Below are positions 21,851-33,019 of a stretch of DNA of 64,000 nt, one piece after another (position 1 is the first letter of the stretch; every line of letters starts with the position of its first letter). This DNA is from Physcia stellaris (lineage: Eukaryota; Ascomycota; Lecanoromycetes; Caliciales; Physciaceae), in the NCBI GenBank assembly GCA_018902385.1, contig JABSSW010000044.1, positions 353,487-417,486 on the forward strand, read 5' to 3'. Made by a program: the position numbers and the translations under genes. The notes beneath the pieces are model-generated. The model was not told the DNA's origin. It saw only the letters and a program-made list of their open reading frames with translations, and searched no databases.

Positions 21851-22566
21851 AATGATAACATCATCATGTTTTCGATTGTTTAATTTTTATCGTTAAATCA
21901 TTTAATTTTTTGCAAAGACAATCGAGTGCAAATAATTCGTTCGAGCGCGAGAATTTTATTGCGAAACACATATCGCATCGAAAACATTGCGCGAAATCGA
22001 TTAACACGGCAAAATGAATATTCATTAAATACATTTAATTGTTTGCAACAATTTAGTTTTCGAACAATTTATTTTCGAACATTTAATCAATAATGACATT
22101 TAACAATCGAACATTTAATCGCACGACATCAAAAGTTTTCTTCATAAAATTTATTTATTCGAATTATTTAAATTCGTTAACATATTTTATTTTCAAAAAA
22201 TCATCGAGTTTTTCATATTTATCGAAATCAATATTTTTTGCATTCATCAATCTTTTCATCATGATTTTTCGAGTTATTCAGATTCGTCAAAATATTTCGA
22301 TTTTCAACATTCATTTCAATATTTTCATTGAATTCAAACATATCAACAAGAATTCGACGTTTTTCATTTCGATTTTTTGTTTCAACACAAAATTCAAAAA
22401 ATGACGTTTTGCGTGAAAAATGACATTTTATCGAAACGTCAACGAGTTTCTCGATGATTTAAAACATTTAATCGATCGTACGACTATACATTCACATTTG
22501 ATAATGCAATGCTGTTTTGCAGATTGCGCAAATGAATGATTTTACGAGTTTTCGCAATTCATGTAA

Positions 22567-24113
22567 ATGAAAATGACAAAAAACATCGATAATTTTTGTT
22601 TTCATTTATTCAAGACATTCGATTTCGTAAAGCAAACAACATATTTTGTCGAAAAACGACGTTTTGCAAAATTGCAACAACAACAAATCGAAACAACACG
22701 TCTCGTCGAAAATGCACGTTTCGCTGAAAAAACTCGTCAAATACAAGAAGTTCGCTTGATCAAAAAACGTGCAAAACAACAAATCAAAACAACACGTTTT
22801 GCAAACGAAGCTCGCGTAATCAAAAACGTGTAAAACGTTTGTTACAACAACAAATCGAAATTTGACAAACAAAAAATCTGTTTGATCAAAAGCATGCAAA
22901 ACGTTTTGCAAAACAAATTCGTTTTGACAAGAAACGTGCAAAACAACAACAAATCGAAAAAATTCGTCAAGTCGAAAAAGTTCGTTTGATCAAAGAACGA
23001 ACAAAAACATTTGCATACAAACGTTGTTCAACGAAATTTTTTAACAACATCAAATTACATATTCATATGCAAAATTATCATCAAAAGTTTACGAAATTTG
23101 CAAACGAAATCGCGAAATTTACATTAAACAAAATCGCAATATTTACATCAATTGCAACATTTGCATCAGTAATTTTTTTTCACATCGAAAGCGAAATTCG
23201 TCAAAATCACAATCGCAATGTTTACATTTTTTGCAACATTTTCATCATCGAATGAATCAACATTGATGTTCACATCATTTGTTAATCAATCAAAATCGAT
23301 TTCGAAATTTTCATTTTCAAATACATCATTTATTGCATCGATTGCAACATCAAAAAAATCAATATTTTGAATCGAAATAATTTCACGTTCAATCATTGCA
23401 TCGAAGTTTTCACGTTTTTCAGTTTCGACATTAAAGCGAATATCAAATATCGCGAAAATTGCATCAATTATCTGTTCGTTTGCTTCGCAATATATTTTTC
23501 TCAAAAGTCAATATCAAAATATCAAAAATCATATTTCATTATCGATGATTTGTTCGAAATGTTTGCTGAAAAACGCACGAAATCAGATTTATTACACATC
23601 AAAAAGATCGAATTCTTTTCAAAAATTTTTCATCAATTCAAAATCACGTTTTATTTCAGATTTGCAGTCAATCAGAACAACTCGATTAGTCAAAACTCGA
23701 AAACGTCGAATCCGAAAAATTTTCAACAACATACGTTCGCGAAATCGAATCGCATCAAATTCAATGATCTCAGCAAGTGATTTGAGAAATCGATCATTTT
23801 ATCATATTAAATATCGACGTTTTTTTATCGTTTATTTATTTCATTTATTTCGAAGATATCGAGCATTTTGTCATACAAAATGTCAAATATTTTATGTCTT
23901 CGATCAATGATCGCATTTTGCAAATTTTTCGTTTGTTTATTTAATTCATTTATTTTTTCGCATGTTTGTCGCATTTGCAACGATATTTTCGAATCGAACA
24001 ATGATTTGCATCGTCATTTACGAGTCATTCATTTCGATCAAACATCTCGTCGAAATTATGAGAATTTTCGCAAACACGATCGCGAGCACGATCGCAATCG
24101 CGACATCGAATGA
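22567..24113 (+). pseudogene. decayed gag-like protein with two C2H2 zinc fingers
   Basis: Open pieces at 22567-22833 (one frame) and 22986-23255, 23367-23780 and 23868-24113 (a second, shared frame) form one broken ORF, with one frameshift and a few stops. Order: a Gln/Arg/Lys-rich coil with repeated ETTRLVENARFAEKTRQI-like words; a first C2H2 finger at 23016-23081 (Tyr in place of the first Cys, then C-x12-H-x4-H); a low-complexity linker; a segment with IDDLFEMF and DLLHIKK followed by ITFYFR (~23530-23660); then a second, intact finger at 23967-24032 (Cys34, Cys37, His50, His55 of the last piece) with LHRHLR and a basic Arg/His-rich tail. I associate this architecture with gag-like proteins of Dothideomycete retrotransposons, from memory. 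RNA or DNA packaging is an inference. Confidence 0.7.
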
Positions 24114-24243
24114 TTGAAAATTGAATTGTTTTCTTATTTCGTTTGTTGTGTTATTAATAGATTTCTTCAATCATGAACGCATGTATCAATAAATCGCATG
24201 CATTGATTGCGAAAACGCAATCTTTTTTCTTTTCGTGAACATT

Positions 24244-24415
24244 TGTTACGATTTAAATTTTCACATAGATTTGAAATTAAGATATTTTGATCAAAAGAAA
24301 TTAGCGTTTTCGCAAAATCTCGACACGAATTCATATTTTGTTTTTTGTTTTTCAGATAGTAACAATTCAATCACTTTATCAATCACATTATTAATTCACA
24401 CGTTTTATCGTAACA
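24244..24415 (+). repeat. right LTR (172 bp)
   Basis: Copy of 21679-21850, starting TGTTACGAT and ending ATCGTAACA. It retains AG or CT at six of the eight variable positions, so the left LTR would be the more mutated of the two at those sites. Followed by target-site copy GTATC (24416-24420). Confidence 0.9.
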
Positions 24416-24420
24416 GTATC
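24416..24420 (+). repeat. target-site duplication, right (GTATC)
   Basis: Matches GTATT at 21674-21678 apart from the last base. The C here precedes G (CpG) and survives, whereas the left copy precedes T and has become T. Confidence 0.75.
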
Positions 24421-24934
24421 GACAACGAGTTAGAGAATTTTCTAGATTCATTGATTTCAATGTTTTTAGACGACTCAACGACGCTAAAATGTTTTTAAAC
24501 ATCATTTTCAATTGAAATGAGTTTCGCAATTGATTGTAAATAATCAATTTTCACGAATTTATGAAAGCAACAATTGCAACATGCTAAACGTTCGCGTAGT
24601 TTGCTAATCAGTTTCGACAATCGTGTGATAGAAATTTTTGATGACAACGAAATCGTTGTATTATTTTCAAACGATGATCAATCACAAATGACGTAACAAT
24701 CGCAACGATTCAAATTTCAAAATTTTAAACGAAAACGCAAATTTCAAATCATTTTTTAAATCGTACATTCGATGTGATTTACGAGTCAATGATGCGTTTG
24801 AGTTGTGTTCATTCAAAATGTCAACAATTGAAATTTTATCGAACATTTTTCGAAATTTTGTCAACAAAATCAATGATTTGAATGTTTGATTTTTTTGCTC
24901 ATGTGTCAAATTTACATTTTCAACATTGTTTAGT

Positions 24935-25720
24935 TTTTTTATTTCGTCAATTCGTTTTTTTTTTTTTGTCAATTCGTTTTTTTGTTCGTTTTTCGTTTGT
25001 TTTTTCACAAATCGTTTCGTTTTCGACGTTTCTTTTTGTTCAATTAACAGTCGCGAATCAATTCTCGAGCAAGTTCGTCACACGAAAAATGTGAACGATT
25101 TTGTTATTTATTGTCAGTCGATGCGACAAGCTGTTCAGATATTTAGCGCAATCGTGAGAAATTTGCAATTCGAAAATTCATCGAGTATGTCTGTTTTTAA
25201 CGTTGAATTATTTGTGAAACATTTGAAATATCGTCAATTGTTTCGAATATTGAAAAATTCAAACATTATGTCGAAGAAAAATCAAGATTTGATTTACGAT
25301 TTGAATGACATTCGCGATATTAACATCATGAAAAATGAATCGTTTCGTGTTTCAGTAAAAATTCGTGTGAACAATGAATCATCATCGATGCGAATTCGAA
25401 TCGTGAATAATGACGATTTCGATACGCATTTTTCTCATCGATGAAAAAAAAAACTAATGAATGCGCAAAAGTTTCGTTTGACGAGAATTCATTACGCGAT
25501 ATTTTTAAAAATCATCAGACGAAAGAATTGACATCGCGAATCAAGTTCAAAAACAACGTTATTGCAAACGATACGTATTTACATTCTTTTCAAACATTAT
25601 TTCAAGTTCACGTCGTGATGTTGCAAAATTTCAAACAGACAAACGAAACAAACAAGAAATTTTTTCGTCGTCAAATTCAAAGATCGTTTCACAATTTGAT
25701 TTCACATTTGTTCACGCAAT
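24935..25720 (+). repeat. repeat family A, third partial copy
   Basis: Aligns with ~9640-10440 in the same orientation. Shared landmarks are CACAAATCGTTTCGTTTTCGA, GCGAATCAATT, ATGCGACAA, TTGAAATATC and GATTTACGATTTGAATGACA. It retains AG/CT where the other copies show AA/TT (for example CAGTCG versus CAATCG, and AAGCTG versus AAATTG), so it is the least mutated copy. Its frames read NVNDFVIYCQSMRQ and TNECAKVSFDENSLRDIF, which match the other copies, but the protein family is not recognised. Both ends are truncated relative to the 5-kb copies. Confidence 0.8.
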
Positions 25721-26879
25721 TCAATTATGTATTCAAAATCATGAAAAAATTGCATTTTTGTTCGTTATCAGAAACAATCTTGAAAATTTCATCGATTGCA
25801 ACAAGATCAAAATTTCAATCAATTCGCAAAATTCAATGATCAAAATCGCGTTTTTTGAAACGATCAAACATAAACAAAATAAAAGAAAGCAAATTCATAT
25901 TGTGATTTCAATGACATCAATCGTTTCAAATCATAGAACGTATTATTGAAAATGATGAAACAATGTTTTTTGAAAACTATAACGACAAAACAAATTATTT
26001 ACAGTTTACGAGTTGAATTTGATCGACGATTTACAACGTTTGTCGTTCATACACTTCAATTCAATTACACAATTCGAATTTCTTTGACATTAGACACAAG
26101 GAAATTTTTTCAAAAAAAGTCAGCAATTTCAAAAAAGACTGTTTCAAAGCAAATTGTTGCGAATGATTTTTCAAACGAATGAGAAAAATGATCAGAAAAT
26201 ACATGAAAACAAAAAAATGAGAACGTAATCGAAACAGATTTCACGTACAAAAAAACATTTGTGAAAGCACAATCAAAAACAATTGCACACAAAAATTCGA
26301 TTCACAAGAACAAAAATGCTTCAAAATCGAAATTTTTTGACGATATTTTCAATATTGAAAACGTTTCAATTTTATCGATTTGAATAATCAAACAAATCGT
26401 AAATAAATTGCAAAATGAAATCAAAATGAGATTTGTTTAATTTTCATTCGATAAATACGCGATTTTGATGAATAATTTCAGAAAAACGACGAATGTCGTA
26501 TATGACAATTTTAACAACTCGAATCATTTGATGATGAAAATTTTTCGCACGATCGTTTCGATCGACATGTGTCGTTGTCATTTTCAAAGACAATAATCGT
26601 TTATGATGACATCGTCGCTTGAAATATCGCGATCGAAACTGAACAAAATTTTCGCGACAAATTTTATCAAAAAAAGAATGAATTGAAGAAATTCGTGCGC
26701 TTGTGACAATAAAAAATGACGAACAACGAAAAATGAATGACGACGATAAATGAAAGCGACGTGATCGTTTTATTTTTCATGAATATAGCAATCACGCAAT
26801 CATTGTTTTTTGATTCGATGTGATTTGTTTGAACAAGATTTTATTTTTGTTTTACTCGTGTTGATGAATTATTGAAACG
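25721..26879. other. AT-rich stretch, no gene seen
   Basis: Open frames 25758-25949 and 25946-26182 continue from the third family A copy but have no counterpart that I could align in the 5-kb copies and no motif. They may belong to a different decayed element. Confidence 0.4.
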
Positions 26880-27545
26880 AAAACACATTTTTTATTCAAA
26901 TTCAATCGAATTTTGTTTTTTAAGCATGTAACAACACAACGACATGCGTATTCGTTTTTTCGAGTCATGATAACAATTTTTTTGAAAATGTAATTCGAAT
27001 TGTCGTTGTCATTACACTTTTCGTCTCGCGAAAATTATCTCGTTTCGCGTTATTTGTAGCGATTTTTCTCGAACAACTGTCAAACAGTCATATACAAATC
27101 GATCATGTCTTGTCAAAATCATGTATTCAAATTCGTATTCGCAATGTAAATATTCATGTTTTTATTATTTTTTTGTATCAATAAATCGACAATCACGTGC
27201 ATTGTACGAGCAACAACAAATTCAATGCGAATGAAATGATTAAACGACATTCGTTATTATTGCAAGCAGTTTCGAATCTCGATGCGAATGAAATAATTAT
27301 TGATCGATGATGTTGATATGTTAATATTTTTTTTGCACGTGTTGATCGCGAGTCTTCACGCGTTGAAAATAATTCATTATGACTCGAGATTTCGCGACGT
27401 TCGTATTTCGTGAATTCTGTGCTCAATTAAACGACGCGATAGATTGAGTATACATGTTTCGTTTGATGTCTGACGCGAATTTTTAACGCGTGTTATTTTT
27501 CGATAAAGTTTCTGTCTCGTCAAAGATGAAAATGATGTTGAGAAA
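26880..27545 (-). repeat. repeat family B, copy 1
   Basis: The reverse complement aligns with 38150-38885. Shared words are AACACGCGTTAAAAA, ACGAACGTCG, ACGCGAAACGAGATAATTTT and ACGAATACGC, in the same order. A minus-strand frame at 27193-27426 (KYERREISSHN...) matches the plus-strand frame 38226-38441 (RYERREILIYY...), with many substitutions. Function unknown. This copy keeps more CT and AG steps than the other. Confidence 0.7.
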
Positions 27546-28256
27546 ACGATTCGAAAAAAAAACGAAAAATGAAATCGTGACGATATTTTTGTCTGATCGA
27601 ATAAAATGTCAATAATAAAAGTTTAAAGTTATAAATCATTATTATTATATTTCGAAAAATTTCATTCATCAAAACGATAAGTTCATATCGTTACATAGAT
27701 TTCGATTATTGACAGTTTACAATGAAAACAGAATTTAGATTTATGTCAAAGTAAAATCAGAAGAGAAATCTGTGTATTTGTACATTATAATTCGACATGT
27801 TTTGAAAAAAATTCATTTCTGAAAATATGTTATACATTTGTTTCAAATATGTGACAGATTTAACGACTTACGATGCTTTTAAATCTTTAAATGTTTTTGT
27901 AATAATAAAATATCTGATAAACGTGTCATTTTGTAAAAATTGTCATGTCAAACATATTCGTTTCAAATGCACATCGTTCAATTCGTTTTCAATTTTTTAA
28001 ATTGACAGAAATGTATGCGTCAAACTCGATTGTGTCGATAAATTCGCTTGAAAATCTCGATGAAAAAATTGAAATTTTATATGAGTAAAATAAAAATTAT
28101 CATTATGAATCTTTTCACATTTGACGACGTTTTTTGTTACGAATACTTGATGCAGAGATTGCAACGTCGCATGAATTCTGAAAATAATATGATCAATATA
28201 ATTAACGTATTTATCATCGATTAGCGTATCAACAAAATCGTCGAAAAAATTTCATT
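27546..28256. other. AT-rich stretch, no gene seen
   Basis: A ~50-bp block at 28147-28197 (TTGATGCAGAGATTGCAACG and following bases) recurs at ~42090-42140 (TTGATGCAAAGACTGCAAAA). Otherwise no recognisable feature. Confidence 0.45.
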
Positions 28257-28433
28257 TGTCAAGAATCGTGTTTGAGTCAATAGATAACAAAAACGAAAAT
28301 ATTTGATTTAAAAAGCAAATATGTACAAATGAAAATCGAAATGTTTTGTGTAAAATTTGCGAATGTCAAGATTTTAAAACGTGTTTTTTCAGTTTTGCGA
28401 CAATGTTTTCGAAACACGCTCGTAACATTATTT
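28257..28433. repeat. direct repeat F, copy 1 (possible LTR)
   Basis: TGTCAAGAATCGTG opens a ~175-bp block repeated at 29882-30062. Shared landmarks are AATATTTGATTTAA, GAAAATCGAAATGT, GTAAAATTTGCGAATGTCAA and GTGTTTTTTCAG. Differences are mostly CT/TT and AG/AA in both directions. Trimmed to TG...ACA, the copies would be LTRs of 171 and 175 bp with flanks TCATT and TTATT. However, TTATT also follows copy 1, so this target duplication is weak. Confidence 0.7.
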
Positions 28434-29881
28434 TCTTTTTTTTTCAAGTTTCGTTGCGAAACGATTATTCATTTTTTTTATCGATCGACATTGCGAAAAA
28501 ATTCATTGACTGTGATTCAAATATTTGTTTGATCGTGATCGACGTTGAAAGTTTCATAACAAATGCGATAAACGTAAAAAGAAAATCGAAAACAAAAAAT
28601 TTGCGAAAAGAAAAAAATAAATATATTCGACGAAAACGAAAATTTTGATCGCGAAGATATTTGCAAATTAATATGATGAAACGATCGATATTTCGAACAA
28701 AACAAAAGCAAAAACATCAAAGCGATATTGATTTCGCGAACGTATGTTGTTTCAAATTCGTCGAATTTGAATTTTTCGTGTTTTTATTAATCGACGCGTT
28801 CTGATTGACTGTAAATATTGAAATATGACGTGTTGACAGCAAACAGACGAACAGACAAAAATTTGTAAAAAGAATCGCTGAATTGATTGCGTGACAAATT
28901 CACATTGATTGTTGTTTTTCATTTTTTCATGTCATTTGTTCTCGTATCGCTATTGTGATGTAATAGAATTTATTTTCTATGATGTTGATTGCGAAAATGT
29001 AAAAATCGAACAAAACAACGCATGCGTTTTTGAAATCGTTGAAGCAAATTCATTAAAATAAACGAAACGAAGCGAAATTCAGAATTTTTTGTTTGATGTT
29101 TTGAATGTTAATTTGTTTGTTAAAAATAAATGATTTGATGTGTGTGATTTTTATTTCTTTTTTGTTTCAACGTTTCAAGAAAATGATTATTGTAAAAATC
29201 ATTTGCTGAATGTCGAAAATATTCAAACAAAAAAATCGATTATTGAAATAATGATAAAATTTTTATTTTTCATCACGATGAATTGATCGACATCAAAAAC
29301 AAAAAGATCGACTATTGACTCGAATGCCGTTCAAACAGATTGACTGACTAATTGATTTCGAACAAGAAAATTTGCGATTGAGTCGTTTCGTTGATCTGAA
29401 GATGCTCTATGTAAATTTCATTCAATTCACGAAAACGTCATGTTTCGTGATTTTTCAACAAGAAAATTTCACATTTTGACGTTTTTGTTTTAAACGTTCG
29501 CGTATTTTTACGAACGATTGAATTTTGTTTAAATTCGCGTATTCATGCGAACAATTGACGCTTTTTTTAATTTCGCGTATCTTTACGAGTTGTTTGACGA
29601 TTTTATTTTGTTTATTCGTGTATTTCGACGAACAATCTGTTCGAGACAGAGAATTTGACGAGTGTCAATTAATTTCGCAAAATTCTGAGCGAGAAATTTT
29701 GTTGTGTTGAAAATGTGAAAATGATTTCGTCATCGTCATTGCAATTGATAAAAGATTTCGTGCAAAAATGAAATCGTCACGAAATTTATTGATTGAAAGC
29801 GATCGTGTTTTTTTTACTCGTTGATCGTTTCGTAACGAATGTGAAATTTACATCGCTCGTCACGATAGAAATCAAATATTA
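28434..29881. other. interior between the copies of repeat F
   Basis: About 1.45 kb without recognisable protein motif. If repeat F is an LTR this would be the interior of a small non-autonomous element. Open frames (28329-28532, 28346-28648, 29525-29710) are short and partly overlap the repeat itself. Confidence 0.4.
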
Positions 29882-30062
29882 TGTCAAGAATCGTGTCTGA
29901 GTCAATAAATAACAAAAACGAAAATATTTGATTTAAGAAACAAATATGTAAATACAGATGAAAATCGAAATGTCTTGTGTAAAATTTGCGAATGTCAAAA
30001 TTTTAATCACGTGTTTTTTCAGCTTTGCGACAGTGTTTTGAAACACGTTCATAACATTATTT
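29882..30062. repeat. direct repeat F, copy 2 (possible LTR)
   Basis: Second copy of 28257-28433, 1625 bp downstream in direct orientation. It keeps CT at three sites where copy 1 has TT (GTGTCTGAG, ATGTCTTG, CAGCTTTG) and has AA where copy 1 keeps AG at two others, so the two copies mutated independently after duplication. Confidence 0.7.
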
Positions 30063-31473
30063 GCTCAAAAGTTTTTTAGATAGTCAAGAGCAATTACGAT
30101 ATTCATCTGTACGAAATGCTAATTATGAATTTGTTATTTTATTATAGCAAAATCGAGAAATTTCACATCGACGAAAAAGAAATAATGTTAACAACGTTTG
30201 ATGTTGACAAAAACACGTAAATTCGAACACAACAAAAATACGTTTCATTTGATCGTGAAATTCGAATTTCGCATTTTCGATGATCGATTGATCAAATCAA
30301 ACAAAAAATCGTCACAAAAACACGACTATTTACGTCAAATACACAATTCACAATGAATTTCGAACAATCGATTGTTACGCTCGTTAAACATTTTCGATTC
30401 GTCATTTTTCTCGATTCGTCATTTTTCGTTACGATTATTTTCTTTTTAGTAAACACATCGTCGTTGAAAAAAAAGATTGATGTTAAAAACGTCACGCGAA
30501 AAAGAAAAATCGACGTGATGATAAGAGAAAAAACAAAAAAAAAAAAAAAAAAAAAGCAAACAGAACAAGACGAAAAAAAAAAAACGACAATTTTGAAAAA
30601 CAATCATGTGAATCGAAAATCGTCGTTGTTATACATTTTGTTTTTATCAACGTAATCATTTTCAAATCAATTAAGTTCGATGACATCAAATTTTTCAACG
30701 TCAACGTTGTTTTTTTCAAAACAATGAATTTTCGCAAGATTTGATTTCTCGATATCGACGCTTTTTATCGCGTAATTCACGATGATATTTTTTCATCGAT
30801 ATCACGATTATTTTCAATATTTTCACAAAAACAATAGAAAAAGTTGATTTCTTTTGAACACGACACGTTTCGCATTTTGTGTCAAATTTTCATAAAAAGT
30901 CGATAAATTAATCATCATTCATGACGTTTTTTACATTTTCAATTTTTTTTTTGAATTTTTGTTTTATTTCAAGTTCGAAAAAAGCGATTGTTTTTTTTTG
31001 AGAAATTTGTCATCGACAATCATGACATAATCGCAATACGACATCAAGATTTGTATTTTTTGCAATTCGAAAGTCTCGTCGTTTGCTTAATTATTGAAAA
31101 GAAAACATTTCAGATGTGACACGAACGTGTTTTGAACGTTTTGACAAAATCAATATCATTGTCATTGCGCGAAAAACTGACATTGATTTATTTATATTTT
31201 TTCTCGTCGATTCGTGCAGTTCATGTGAGAAAGTTGTCGACAAAATCGAGTTTCACAAAATGTCAATCGAATTTGATCGTTGAATTGACGATTTCATTCA
31301 TGACGTTTCAATGAATTCGTTTTTTACAGAATACAACAACGTCAAATGAACAGTGTGATGATTGAACGACAAAATTCAAATGTCATACGTTCAAATTTTT
31401 TACTTTAAGAAAACTTCAAACGTGATGATTTTTTTCAAAATTTTTTCGACATAATTGAGCATGATTTCAATCG
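30063..31473. other. AT-rich stretch, no gene seen
   Basis: Contains a long A-rich run at ~30530-30555 and further A/T homopolymers. If the integrase-like piece at 31474 is real, upstream pol sequence would be expected here, but no reverse transcriptase or RNase H motif could be read in any frame. Confidence 0.4.
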
Positions 31474-31662
31474 ATGAATTCGCATGCGCATCGACAACAA
31501 AAAAAAAAACGAATTCATGAAGAAAATTTTTGTCATTTTCGTAACGAACGTGACATTCAAATTGAATCGTTTATTGCAAACAATTTTCAAATGAATGATT
31601 GTATCGAACGTTTCAATCAAACGTTCATGCGCAAACTCAACAATTTTCATAAAAATTTCTAA
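31474..31662 (+). pseudogene. integrase-like relic (Ty3/gypsy type), tentative
   Basis: The plus-strand frame reads ANNFQMNDCIERFNQTFMRKL around residues 35-55. This fits the conserved end of the retroviral/Ty3-type integrase core, where a Pro-Gln-Thr-x-Gly block precedes E-R-x-N. The Pro and Gly positions are changed in the way CpT/CpC mutation would change them. The next ~100 bp continue with RSIIF-like words that could match the following AYN block, across frameshifts. A single motif in biased DNA is weak evidence. The overlapping minus-strand frame 31435-31755 is taken as its shadow. Confidence 0.4.
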
Positions 31663-33019
31663 TTTTCGTTGAAATGATGATTTGAATTTTTCAACACGAT
31701 CAATCATTTTCGTTTGATTTTCGTTTTCACGTCGATTATCAATGATAAAAAGCAATCAAATTCGTCGTTTGAAATTTCAATTGATCATTTTTATTTCATT
31801 TCAAATTTCAAACGAATCGATTAAATAAATGAATATTTAATCATCGTTTTTGCAATCAATCTGAATTTTGAAATTTTTTTCTCGATTTTTATCGATTTGT
31901 TCATACATTTTCGAAAAAAACGACGTCGTCGTGATTTCAAATGTATTTTCAACGTTTTCAGTTCTTGACGCGATATTCAGAATCGATATTTATGTAATTT
32001 GAATGTAGAAAATTCAGATGATACGTCGATTGAAATGAGAAAAAACAAAACATGACGAACGCGATCACAAAATAGACAAACGAATGCAAAAATCAAGAAA
32101 TAAATAAATTAGTGTACAGGTCAATAAAATCAAAACGAGAAAATAAAAATGTCGTTCGTTCATTTTTTTTCAATTATTTTTTTGATTTCGTCGTTGTCAT
32201 TTGTATATAAATTCACGATGATTTGAATTTTCGTCATGCGTCATATGTTTCGTTTTTTCAACACAGCAAACTCGCTGTTTTCGCGAAAACGAAAATGTTG
32301 TTTCAAACGACGATAACGACGACGTATCGATTGTCAAATGATTGAATGATCACGATGTTATAATATAAATCATGAAACACAATATCAAGTCGTGTATTTT
32401 AGAATTTTCATGACGACGAAATCGTCATAACGAAATTCATAAATTGTTTATTATTTTTTTTGTGTTGATTGTGTTTGCTCGATAATGCTGATTTGAATAT
32501 TTTTCGAGTTCGTGATTTCTGTAAATCTGATATGTATTGAATGTTTTGTGTGAGTTGTGAAATGAGAAAAATGTCGAACGATATTTGTATTGACACGAAT
32601 CGTGTTTCGTCGTTTTGTTTTTTTCAATTTGCATCGCGTGTTCGTCGATGTTTGATTGATTTGTTCGATTGCAATTTTTCGACTCGATGATCATGTTCAT
32701 TATGATTTGATTTTTCGAAATTACGATTTTGATTATGATGATGTATTGCTGTCGTTGAATCGTAAATTTCGCAAAAATGATCGATTGTTGTTATCGAAAT
32801 CGCTCGATATTTTTTTTTTTTTCGAAACATTTTTTTTTTTTCGTGAATTGTGAATTCTTTCACAAACGCAACATTTGATTTTGATATGATTCGCAAATCG
32901 CTGATTTCGTGACGTGTTGATTTGCGCAATAATCGCATCGTTTTTTTTGTGTGCGTTAATTCGTAATGTGTTCATAAAAAAAACATTAAAAACATTGTAT
33001 CGTTTTGCATGTCTTGTCG
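31663..33019. other. AT-rich stretch, no gene seen
   Basis: Holds several minus-strand open frames (32408-32596, 32437-32700, 32624-32938, 32733-32975) without recognised motifs, although the last contains a CCVC-like knuckle. It directly abuts the right copy of family A and could include sequence lost from the left copy. Confidence 0.4.

Larger units (their letters stand above)
21679..24415 (+). mobile_element. non-autonomous LTR retrotransposon, 2737 bp
   Basis: Two 172-bp direct repeats bound the element. Both begin TGTTACGAT and end ATCGTAACA, so each LTR has the canonical TG...CA with a 9-bp inverted terminus. A 5-bp target duplication GTAT(T/C) flanks it. The interior (21851-24243) holds one decayed ORF for a two-zinc-finger gag-like protein. 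No reverse transcriptase, RNase H, integrase or protease motif could be read, and there is little room for them. No convincing primer-binding site or polypurine tract was seen. The plus orientation follows the ORF. LTRs differ at 8 of 172 positions, all transitions. It resembles LARD or TRIM-type elements that depend on a partner's polymerase. Confidence 0.88.

Noticed and set aside
22606-22941. Minus-strand Cys/Phe-rich frame of 111 codons
   Set aside because: Shadow of the Gln/Arg-rich coil of the gag-like ORF on the plus strand.
30530-30555. Poly(A) run as a LINE or retrogene tail
   Set aside because: Homopolymer A and T runs are scattered throughout the block and no target duplication or upstream coding sequence accompanies this one.
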